A DNA stretch of 64,000 bases from an uncultured Alphaproteobacteria bacterium. Its GTDB lineage: Bacteria > Pseudomonadota > Alphaproteobacteria > Micavibrionales > Micavibrionaceae. Below the pieces are notes generated by a model. The model had not been told where the DNA came from, made no database searches, and saw only the letters and a program-made list of their open reading frames with translations. The position numbers and the translations under genes are program-made. Below, piece by piece: positions 57,493-64,000 of this stretch. The first letter of the stretch is position 1. Every line of letters begins with the position of its first letter. The stretch spans positions 18,306 to 82,305 of the forward strand of contig CAMLJM010000009.1 of assembly GCA_946480475.1 (NCBI GenBank), in the 5' to 3' direction.

Positions 57493-58637
57493 AAAACTAT
57501 ATACCTCGATATTTCTTCTATAGGCTTTCTTAGGCGGTCAACACTTACAATAATGTAACCTGACGTAACATCGCTTGCACGGTGATTTATCAACCGCTTG
57601 AGCGCGTAATGCGATATATCCAGACTTTCGGCAATTGTAATGAAGGTGCGGCGAAGATCGTGACAGCAAAAATGAACCCCCGATGACCTGATAACCTTGG
57701 CAACACCCTTCTTCGGCTCTGCCAAATATCCGTTCTCCCCAGGCCCCGGAAACACATAAGAATAATTTCCGTACCGTTTCCGGCGCTCTTGTAAAAGTTC
57801 GTATAGATAATCACTGAGGGGCAATGTGAGCGGGTCACCGTTCTTTGTTTCAGGTATGGTGAATGTCCGGTCATTGAAATCTATATCCGACCATTTCAAT
57901 GCCGCAGCTTCAGAGCGGCGCAAGCCGGTAAATAACAGCAGCAAGAAAAAATCCCGGTACGTATCATTCTCTAACGCGTGAACAGCATCCCACCACGCTT
58001 TCAGCTCATGCGGCTTGATATAGGTGCGCCTGCGGGTTTCTTTATACCACCCTTTGGCCTTGGTCAGGTACATAACCGGATTAACCGGACATATATCATA
58101 AGTCGCATTTGCATGATTGAAGAGCGCCCGAAGGATACGCATGACCTTGTTGGCAGTTGTAGGACCAGCCCTGTCAGCAGTAACTGCGTGGCGGCTTGAT
58201 ACCATATCTTTCGTAATGTCGATCATGAACCTGTTACGCCAGTCTGGAAGATACCTATCTATGTGATAGCGGTAATCCTTCTTGGTCTGATCCTTCAGCC
58301 CTCTGCGCGTCTGGATATAACTGTCGAGCGCCATATCCAACGTAATCTCCTGCGCTTTTGCCTTTTCTTCTAGAATGTTTGGGTTTATGCCTTGCGACAT
58401 TAGGTGCAGTTTATCGCGTGCAATCTTACGGGCTTCGTCAGGACTGAAGACACCATGCCTGCCGATGGTATAGCGAACGCTGCGCCCCCGAATATCCTTC
58501 TGGGCGACATAGGTCTTGGTTTTCATGCCCACGATCAGGTAAAAACCGGGCAAGTCGCGGTCACAGTAACTAACCTGCCCTTTGGCGGTCAGGGGCAGTG
58601 AATCCACGACGGATTTGGTGATTTTGGCGACGGGCAT
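57471..58637 (-). CDS. int: Tyrosine integrase, DUF4102 (P4) type
   Basis: The 388-residue site-specific recombinase has an N-terminal arm-binding DUF4102 domain (about 1-85: GFYLIVGMKTKTYVAQ, RYTIGRHGVFSPDEARKIA). A SAM-like core-binding domain and the catalytic domain follow. Catalytic residues are R240 (FTGLRRSEA), H326 and R329 (CHDLRRTF), H352 (INHRA) and Y361 (TSGYIIV). The enzymes of this type commonly integrate at tRNA genes. The paired TAATAAGG boxes lie 14 bp upstream of its start. Confidence 0.95.
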   Translation of the reverse strand: MPVAKITKSVVDSLPLTAKGQVSYCDRDLPGFYLIVGMKTKTYVAQKDIRGRSVRYTIGRHGVFSPDEARKIARDKLHLMSQGINPNILEEKAKAQEITLDMALDSYIQTRRGLKDQTKKDYRYHIDRYLPDWRNRFMIDITKDMVSSRHAVTADRAGPTTANKVMRILRALFNHANATYDICPVNPVMYLTKAKGWYKETRRRTYIKPHELKAWWDAVHALENDTYRDFFLLLLFTGLRRSEAAALKWSDIDFNDRTFTIPETKNGDPLTLPLSDYLYELLQERRKRYGNYSYVFPGPGENGYLAEPKKGVAKVIRSSGVHFCCHDLRRTFITIAESLDISHYALKRLINHRASDVTSGYIIVSVDRLRKPIEEISRYIVLCLNQKI

Positions 58638-58910
58638 ACCGTAACCCTCCTAATAAGGTCTGTAATAAGGAGGGGTTATAGTTTGCCGACTTGCGAAAAG
58701 TCGACAAAAATCGTAAAATTAATGCATTAAATCAATGGGTTATGCAAGAAAATCTGAGTCGATCCAACAGGTTACAAGGCAATACGCCCCACGGATTGCG
58801 TGTTCAAGGATTATACGCTCGTCAGCCTTCTCCTTCGCGCTAACCAAAAATAACTTAAAAATTCCATACTGGTTCCTAAGACAAGCACTGATAGGCGTAA
58901 TGTGACTTGC
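58638..58910. other. Non-coding region between integrase and efflux operon
   Basis: This gap holds the integrase promoter with its paired boxes and, further right, about 200 bp in which I see no gene, tRNA fragment or strong hairpin. If the element ended next to its integrase, an att site would be expected here; none resembling the left tRNA was found. Confidence 0.4.
58650..58670. repeat. Paired TAATAAGG boxes at the integrase promoter
   Basis: TAATAAGG octamers start at 58651 and 58663, 12 bp apart, just upstream of the integrase start on the other strand. The position suggests autoregulation by the integrase or control by the AlpA-like protein. Confidence 0.5.
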
Positions 58911-58950
58911 ATAATGATAGTTTGTATGTAACTATTATAATGATAGTTAC
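58911..58950 (+). promoter_or_regulatory. Operator/promoter of the RND efflux operon
   Basis: A perfect inverted repeat with 8-bp arms (GTAACTAT / ATAGTTAC, 58928-58950) has a 7-nt spacer containing TATAAT, a consensus -10. The 12-mer ATAATGATAGTT also occurs twice (58911-58922 and 58938-58949). A repressor bound here would cover the promoter. The HxlR regulator at the end of the operon is the obvious candidate. Confidence 0.6.
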
Positions 58951-58974
58951 ATTTGCCAAGCTGAAAGAAATCCG

Positions 58975-60051
58975 ATGCATGCCCCTTATCGCTTTGTTTT
59001 ATCAGCCTTAATTATTCTCAGCTTACCGGCTTGTAAGAAGGAGACTGTCGATCCACGTACCAAAGCACCCGTTGTGAGGACAATGACCGCACCGGGCGCT
59101 AAAACAGCAACCCAGGCATTCACCGGCGTCGTGGCAGCCCGCGTCCAAAGCAATCTTGGTTTTAGGGTCTCTGGAAAAGTTATAGAACGTCTCGTTGATA
59201 CGGGGCAGATTGTTAAGGCCGGACAGCCGCTTATGAGGATCGATGGCAACGATTTAACCCTTACGATTAAAGCCCGACAAGAATCGGTGAGGGCTGCCAA
59301 GGCACAGGTCGTTGAGGCTGCTGCCGATGAAGCACGAAACCGGACACTGCTGCAATCCGGAGCCGTTTCTGTAAAAGCTTATGATCGTGCCAAGGCAGCA
59401 GCGGATACCGCTCGCGCAGCGTTGAGGGCGGCGGAGGCGGAGGCGGAAATTGCCAGAAACGAGGGAGACTATTCCCTTCTTGTTGCCGATGCTGATGGCA
59501 CAATTATCGAGACACTGGTTGAGCCTGGGCAGATAGTCGCTGCAGGTCAAACCGTTGTCAAACTAGCCCGTGTCGGCCCCCGCGAGGCTGCCGTCGATCT
59601 GCCCGAAACCTTACGTCCCGCTTTAGGTTCAACCGCTGAAGCCTCGCTTTATGGCAGCGATGATCGCTCAAAGGCACAATTACGCCAGCTTTCGGGATCA
59701 GCAGATCCGCAAACACGCACGTTCGAGGCACGTTACGTTCTCAACGAGGACATGGCGCAAGCGCCTTTGGGATCTACTGTGACGATTTATATTGAAGGCG
59801 AGAAAAACGAGGAATATATGGAGATCCCTCTTGCCGCCCTGACTGATCATGGTCAAGGCCCCGGTGTATGGATCGTAAAGGGAGAAGATCCCGCGATATC
59901 GTTTCAGCCGGTGCAAGTTTCATCCTTAACCGATGAAACGGCGATCCTAAAAGGCGGACTTTCACCGAGCGATAGAATCGTCGCTATCGGCGCCCATCTG
60001 TTACATGAAGGGCAAAAAGTTTCTATTGCTACATCCGGGGTGTCAGAATGA
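58975..60051 (+). CDS. RND efflux periplasmic adaptor (HlyD/MFP family) lipoprotein
   Basis: This adaptor joins an RND pump to an outer-membrane channel. The 358-residue protein has a lipobox (LSLPACKKE). It has lipoyl-like halves (GFRVSGKVIERLVDTGQIVKAGQPL and DADGTIIETLVEPGQIVAAGQ) around an alpha-hairpin (about 95-155, Ala/Arg-rich). Beta-barrel and membrane-proximal parts follow. Its end overlaps the pump gene by 4 nt. Confidence 0.93.
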   Translation: MHAPYRFVLSALIILSLPACKKETVDPRTKAPVVRTMTAPGAKTATQAFTGVVAARVQSNLGFRVSGKVIERLVDTGQIVKAGQPLMRIDGNDLTLTIKARQESVRAAKAQVVEAAADEARNRTLLQSGAVSVKAYDRAKAAADTARAALRAAEAEAEIARNEGDYSLLVADADGTIIETLVEPGQIVAAGQTVVKLARVGPREAAVDLPETLRPALGSTAEASLYGSDDRSKAQLRQLSGSADPQTRTFEARYVLNEDMAQAPLGSTVTIYIEGEKNEEYMEIPLAALTDHGQGPGVWIVKGEDPAISFQPVQVSSLTDETAILKGGLSPSDRIVAIGAHLLHEGQKVSIATSGVSE

Positions 60052-63000
60052 GCGTTTTCAACATCTCTGCGCTGGCTGTTCGTGAACGCGGCATAACCCT
60101 CTATCTTTTAATTGCACTTACATTCGCAGGGATCTATGCGTTTGCGCATTTAGGCCGCGCTGAAGACCCGGCTTTCACTATCAAGGTCATGACAGTCACG
60201 GCTGTCTGGCCCGGCGCCACAGCGCAGGAGATGCAGGACCTCATCGCAGAACCTCTTGAAAAAAGACTGCAGGAGTTGCGCTGGTACGATCATGTCGAAA
60301 CATCGACGCGCCCCGGTTTTGTTCTGATGACGCTCTCACTACAGGATAAAATGCCGCCATCGCAAGTGGCAGAACAGTTTTATCAGGCCCGCAAGAAATT
60401 AGGGGATGAGGCCCGCAATTTACCCGCTGGTGCCTATGGTCCGTTTATCAATGACGAATATTCCGATGTTACCTTCGCCTTGTATGCGCTGAAGGCTAAG
60501 AATATGCCGCAACGGCAACTGGTGCGCGAAGCTGAGATATTACGCCAGCGCCTTTTACATGTCGACGGCGTGAAGAAAGTGGACATATTCGGGGAGCGTC
60601 CCGAGAAAATATTCGTCGAATTTTCCTATGCAAAGCTTTCCAATCTTGGCATCAGTCCTCAGGATATTTTCAAGAGCTTACAGCAGCAAAACGCACTGAC
60701 GCCTGCGGGATCGATTGATACAAAAGGGCCACAGGTCTTTATTCGGCTTGATGGCGCATTTACCAATCTAGACAAAGTGCGCGCAACGCCGATTGCTGCG
60801 GGCGGCCGCGTCTTCGAACTGTCCGATATTGCCGAGGTGAAGCGCGGATATGAAGATCCGCCTACCTATCTTATTCGTCACAACGGTGAAGAAGCTTTGG
60901 TTCTAGGTGTTGTCATGAAGGACGGCTGGAACGGCTTGAACCTTGGCAAATCATTAGCGGCAGAAGAACGTAGAATCGCTGAGGAACTTCCCGTTGGCAT
61001 AAATTTCACAAAAATTACCGATCAATCCATTAATATCAAAGAGTCCGTAGATGAATTCTTCATGAAATTCTTTGTGGCTTTGGGCGTGGTCATGTTTGTC
61101 AGTCTGATCAGCCTTGGCTGGCGGGTTGGCATCGTCGTTGCTGCGGCAGTGCCGCTTACCTTGGCAATTGTTCTTGTTATCATGCTGCTGACAGACCGTG
61201 TTTTTGACCGCATTACTCTTGGTTCTCTTATCATCGCGCTGGGCCTTCTGGTTGACGACGCGATCATTGCCATCGAAATGATGGTGGTGAAGATGGAAGA
61301 AGGCGTATCCAAAGTAAAAGCTGCGGCTTATGCGTGGAGCCACACAGCCGCACCAATGCTGTCCGGCACACTTGTGACAGTGATTGGTTTTATTCCCATT
61401 GGTTTCGCGCGTTCCACAGCAGGCGAATATGCGGGTAATATTTTCTGGATCGTCGGTTATGCGCTTATATGCTCGTGGATTGTTGCGGTTTATTTTACGC
61501 CTTATCTCGGCGTTAAACTACTGCCCGATATCAAACCGGTTGCAGGCGGCCATGATGCAATCTATGGAACACCTCGTTACCAGAGAATCCGCAATCTTGT
61601 GAAATGGTCCATCGCACACAAAAAGACGGTTACAGTTTCGGTAGTGGTCCTGTTTCTTCTGTCCGGGGCCAGCATGGCATTGGTCAAACAGCAATTTTTC
61701 CCCAATTCCGACAGGCCGGAAGTTTTAACTGAAATCCAGATGCCCGAAGGCACCAGCATTGAAGCAACCACAGCGGCGGCTCAGAAGGTCGAATCCTGGA
61801 TCAAACAGCAGCCCGAAGCAAAGATCGTAACCACCTACATCGGGCAAGGCGCACCAAGGTTTTTCTTTTCTTACAACCCGGAACTGCCTGATCCTTCTTT
61901 CGCAAAAATCATTACCTTGACCGCCGATCCGGAAGCTCGCGACAAGCTCAAGTGGAGATTCCGTCAGGCTGTTGCAGATGGTCTGGCACCGGAAGCGCGT
62001 GTCCGCATCTCCCAGCTCGTCTTTGGCCCCTACAATCTCTACCCTGTTGATTTCCGTGTCATGGGGCCTGATCCTGCAATTCTCCGTGATATCGCGGATA
62101 AGGTTCAGGGAGTCATGCGGGCGAACGTCAACACCAGAGAGGTCAATCAGGATTGGGGCCAACGCGTTCCCAAAGTTCATTTCTCGCTGGATCAATCACG
62201 CTTACGCCTTATTGGCTTGACGCCTGCTGACGCCGCCCAACAGCTGCAATTCCTGCTTACCGGGGTGCCAATAACGGGCGTCCGTGAAGATATCCGCACT
62301 GTAGAAGTCATAACGCGCAGCGTGGGGACTGATCGCCTTGACCCTGCAAAACTGGCAAGCCTCACCCTGACAAGCAGTACTGGAAAACCAATCCCTCTTA
62401 GTCAGATTGGTACAATAAATATTCAGGAAGAAGATCCGATACTGCGCAGACGAGATCGCACGCCTACAATTACAGTGCGCAGCGATATCGATGAATCACT
62501 GCAACCACCACAGGTTACTGCGGAAATTCTAGAATCCTTGCAGCCTCTGATATCCAGTTTGCCGGATGGATACCGGATTGAGGTTGGCGGCAATACTGAA
62601 GATTCAGAAAAAGCGAATAAGGCATTAGCCCCCATATTCCCGCTTATGATCGGCCTGACTTTATTCGTGATCATTCTTCAGGTCCGTTCTCTCTCGACGA
62701 TGATGATGGTGTTTCTAACCGGTCCGCTAGGGCTGATAGGGGCTGTGCCGATGCTGCTTCTTTTCCAGCAACCATTCGGTTTCAATGCCATTTTGGGTCT
62801 TATCGGCCTTTCAGGTATCCTCATGCGAAATACGCTCATCCTGATCGGGCAAATTCAACACAATGAGGCTCAGGGTTTGGATCCTTACAGCGCCGTCATT
62901 GAAGCCACCGTCCAAAGATCCCGTCCCGTGATCCTCACGGCGCTTGCCGCAGCCTTGGCCTTTATCCCGCTCACCCATTCAGTATTCTGGGGGTCGATGG

Positions 63001-63149
63001 CCTACACACTGATTGGCGGAACCATAGGCGGCACGGCACTTATCCTCGTGTTTTTACCCGCACTTTACGCCCTGTGGTTTAAAATCAAGCCAGCCGGGAG
63101 CAAAGACGTAGCCGAAACGAAAGAGCACACGACGGTGTTGGATTTTTAA
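60048..63149 (+). CDS. RND family efflux transporter (AcrB-like)
   Basis: This 1033-residue inner-membrane pump has twelve helices and two large periplasmic loops. The proton-relay Asp pair lies in LGLLVDDAIIAIEMM (TM4). Typical features are AEDPAFTIKVMTVTAVWPGATAQEM near the N-terminus and GLIGLSGILMRNTLILI in TM11. There is no TolC-type gene adjacent, so the outer channel must be encoded elsewhere. It is in an operon with the adaptor and the HxlR regulator. Confidence 0.95.
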   Translation: MSVFNISALAVRERGITLYLLIALTFAGIYAFAHLGRAEDPAFTIKVMTVTAVWPGATAQEMQDLIAEPLEKRLQELRWYDHVETSTRPGFVLMTLSLQDKMPPSQVAEQFYQARKKLGDEARNLPAGAYGPFINDEYSDVTFALYALKAKNMPQRQLVREAEILRQRLLHVDGVKKVDIFGERPEKIFVEFSYAKLSNLGISPQDIFKSLQQQNALTPAGSIDTKGPQVFIRLDGAFTNLDKVRATPIAAGGRVFELSDIAEVKRGYEDPPTYLIRHNGEEALVLGVVMKDGWNGLNLGKSLAAEERRIAEELPVGINFTKITDQSINIKESVDEFFMKFFVALGVVMFVSLISLGWRVGIVVAAAVPLTLAIVLVIMLLTDRVFDRITLGSLIIALGLLVDDAIIAIEMMVVKMEEGVSKVKAAAYAWSHTAAPMLSGTLVTVIGFIPIGFARSTAGEYAGNIFWIVGYALICSWIVAVYFTPYLGVKLLPDIKPVAGGHDAIYGTPRYQRIRNLVKWSIAHKKTVTVSVVVLFLLSGASMALVKQQFFPNSDRPEVLTEIQMPEGTSIEATTAAAQKVESWIKQQPEAKIVTTYIGQGAPRFFFSYNPELPDPSFAKIITLTADPEARDKLKWRFRQAVADGLAPEARVRISQLVFGPYNLYPVDFRVMGPDPAILRDIADKVQGVMRANVNTREVNQDWGQRVPKVHFSLDQSRLRLIGLTPADAAQQLQFLLTGVPITGVREDIRTVEVITRSVGTDRLDPAKLASLTLTSSTGKPIPLSQIGTINIQEEDPILRRRDRTPTITVRSDIDESLQPPQVTAEILESLQPLISSLPDGYRIEVGGNTEDSEKANKALAPIFPLMIGLTLFVIILQVRSLSTMMMVFLTGPLGLIGAVPMLLLFQQPFGFNAILGLIGLSGILMRNTLILIGQIQHNEAQGLDPYSAVIEATVQRSRPVILTALAAALAFIPLTHSVFWGSMAYTLIGGTIGGTALILVFLPALYALWFKIKPAGSKDVAETKEHTTVLDF

Positions 63150-63153
63150 GATA

Positions 63154-63173
63154 GGTACTATTATTATCGAACC
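63154..63173. promoter_or_regulatory. Possible second operator, upstream of the HxlR gene
   Basis: The sequence GGTACTATTATTATCGAACC is an imperfect palindrome (6 of 8 arm positions pair) that shares ACTATTAT with the operator at 58928-58950. It lies 20 bp before the HxlR start codon, consistent with autoregulation. Confidence 0.35.
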
Positions 63174-63193
63174 ACTGAATTGGGAGATTTAAG

Positions 63194-63688
63194 ATGGAAC
63201 GTAAAAGCTATGAAGATATGCCTTGCCCGGTTGCCCGCAGCCTCGAGCATGTCGGAGAGTGGTGGAGCATTCTTATTTTGCGAGATGCATTCTATGGCTT
63301 AAAGCGATTTGACGAGTTTGAAAAAAGCCTTGGCATAGCGCCCAATATGCTGACGCGCCGCTTAAAAAGTCTGGTCGATGCAGGCTTGCTAGAAAAACGC
63401 ATCTACAGCGACCACGCCAAGCGGTATGAATATATACTAACCAAGCGCGGAAAAGACTTTCATCCTGTTTTGGTCGCCTTGGTAGAGTGGGGTAACAAAC
63501 ATTTTTCTCCCGAAGGCGCCATAATTCAGATGGCCGATGTTGAGACCGGAAAAATTACTACACCGCGCATGTTTGATAAGAAAACAGGAAAAGAAATGAC
63601 CTTCGGCAATTACAAGATCGTAGCTGGTCCCGCTGCCAACACTGCCGTTAAAGAAAAAATACGCGCAGCTCGACAATCAGACCTATAG
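63194..63688 (+). CDS. HxlR family transcriptional regulator
   Basis: The 164-residue winged-helix regulator has the conserved CPVARSLEHVGEWWSILILRDAFYGLKRFDEF at the N-terminus. Cys11 is the residue that senses reactive aldehydes or oxidants in some family members. The recognition helix region is GIAPNMLTRRLKSLVDAGLLEKR. The C-terminal 50 residues are an extension beyond the HTH core. A GGGAG ribosome-binding site is present. It is the likely repressor of the efflux operon. Confidence 0.9.
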   Translation: MERKSYEDMPCPVARSLEHVGEWWSILILRDAFYGLKRFDEFEKSLGIAPNMLTRRLKSLVDAGLLEKRIYSDHAKRYEYILTKRGKDFHPVLVALVEWGNKHFSPEGAIIQMADVETGKITTPRMFDKKTGKEMTFGNYKIVAGPAANTAVKEKIRAARQSDL

Positions 63689-63799
63689 CTTAATTAAACT
63701 CTCCGCTTACAAAGAGAAGCCTTGAAGGATCATCTGAATCTGAGAGGGAAAATAGCAGAAGTTATAGAGCATATAAGGAAGTGTAACTCCTAATCCTGA

Positions 63800-63819
63800 C
63801 TAATAAACCTGTAATAAGG
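63800..63819. repeat. Paired TAATAA boxes, right copy
   Basis: TAATAAAC at 63801 and TAATAAGG at 63812 start 11 bp apart. The pair closely resembles the one at the integrase promoter, including the CTGTAATAAGGA segment. It lies about 60 bp before the tRNA 3' fragment. Confidence 0.5.
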
Positions 63820-63878
63820 ACTACAGTTAAAAGGCTACAAATATTTTCAGTCATTACGCCCCCGGCCCACTCACTACA

Positions 63879-63918
63879 GATCAGGAGGTTTGAGGTTCGA
63901 ATCCTCACGGGCGCGCCA
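63879..63918 (+). pseudogene. 3' half of a tRNA (arginine-like), no 5' half
   Basis: The T arm (TGAGG-TTCGAAT-CCTCA), acceptor 3' strand CGGGCGC, G and CCA form a proper tRNA 3' end. The matching 5' strand GCGCCCG and D arm are absent upstream. GCGCCCG/CGGGCGC with discriminator G is typical of alphaproteobacterial tRNA-Arg. This is a common footprint of integration into a tRNA gene. Confidence 0.65.
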
Positions 63919-64000
63919 TTTAAATCAAACGCTTAGCCAAAAATTCTTAAATCCATAAAATCTAAAAGTCAGCAATAAGTCAGCAAAAGACTTAGATTGA

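Larger units (their letters stand above)
63689..64000. other. Non-coding right end of the accessory region
   Basis: I see no convincing ORF in these 312 bp. The stretch holds paired TAATAA boxes, a tRNA 3' fragment and, near the window end, a short direct repeat (AGTCAGCAA twice). Confidence 0.5.

Noticed and set aside
50475..63918. Matching att direct repeat between tRNA-Thr 3' end and the right tRNA fragment
   Set aside because: The two 25-base 3' ends agree at only about 18 positions, as expected for unrelated tRNAs, so they are not a recent att pair.

Overview
The window (64 kb) reads as the chromosome of an alphaproteobacterium with mid GC content. The evidence is gene content and order: dnaA/dnaN/recF/gyrB grouped around rpsT; ffs (SRP RNA) directly upstream of dnaX-ybaB; a Usg-family gene; a DUF1674 (SDHAF4-like) gene; chorismate mutase-rsmB with rpe and a heparinase-family gene; an RNase E with a long acidic insertion in its S1 domain; a eukaryote-like NADP isocitrate dehydrogenase; and a CIRCE-controlled groESL. 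I cannot name the species. Two ATLF-like metallopeptidases would fit a lineage that interacts with other cells, but that is inference.

Layout. 1-6.4 kb is the replication block: gyrB (5' end only), recF, dnaN, a divergent ELM1-like gene, dnaA and rpsT. 6.6-20.1 kb holds mutM, groESL with CIRCE, an operon pairing a protein with peptidoglycan-binding-like motifs and an ATLF-like zinc protease, usg, a ferredoxin and a ferredoxin reductase, heme A synthase, a glycosyltransferase and several exported unknowns. 20.5-29.7 kb holds rne, an AMIN/amidase_3 cell-wall amidase, a small lipoprotein, an L,D-transpeptidase and icd. 29.9-34.3 kb is a yfgM-bamB-der-mscS run. 34.2-44.7 kb, mostly on the minus strand, carries SDR, cvpA-purF, radA, rpe-heparinase, a second and exported ATLF-like protease, and chorismate mutase-rsmB. 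44.8-50.2 kb holds the DUF1674 gene, a leader-like region with mutually exclusive hairpins upstream of a GNAT-MFS pair, xth, ybaB, dnaX and the SRP RNA.

50.3-63.9 kb is accessory DNA. It starts at a tRNA-Thr(CGT) gene preceded by a copy of its 5' half. It holds a P4-satellite-like core, all on the minus strand: DUF4102-type integrase, a co-transcribed unknown, an AlpA-like regulator and a primase-helicase. Next to the core is a 790-bp non-coding stretch with at least two structured RNA candidates and iteron-like repeats. The cargo is a 745-residue SMC/ABC-type ATPase, which is a candidate anti-phage protein, and a membrane FxLYD protein. An RND efflux operon with its HxlR regulator follows. 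Paired TAATAAGG boxes spaced one helical turn apart lie near the left end, at the integrase promoter and near the right end. They suggest that the whole stretch, efflux genes included, is one element or a composite. The right end holds the 3' half of a different tRNA (arginine-like), so the two ends do not form a simple matching att pair.

The stretches I would follow up first are the accessory region (ATPase, structured RNAs, paired boxes), the two ATLF-like proteases and the leader at 45.0-45.2 kb.
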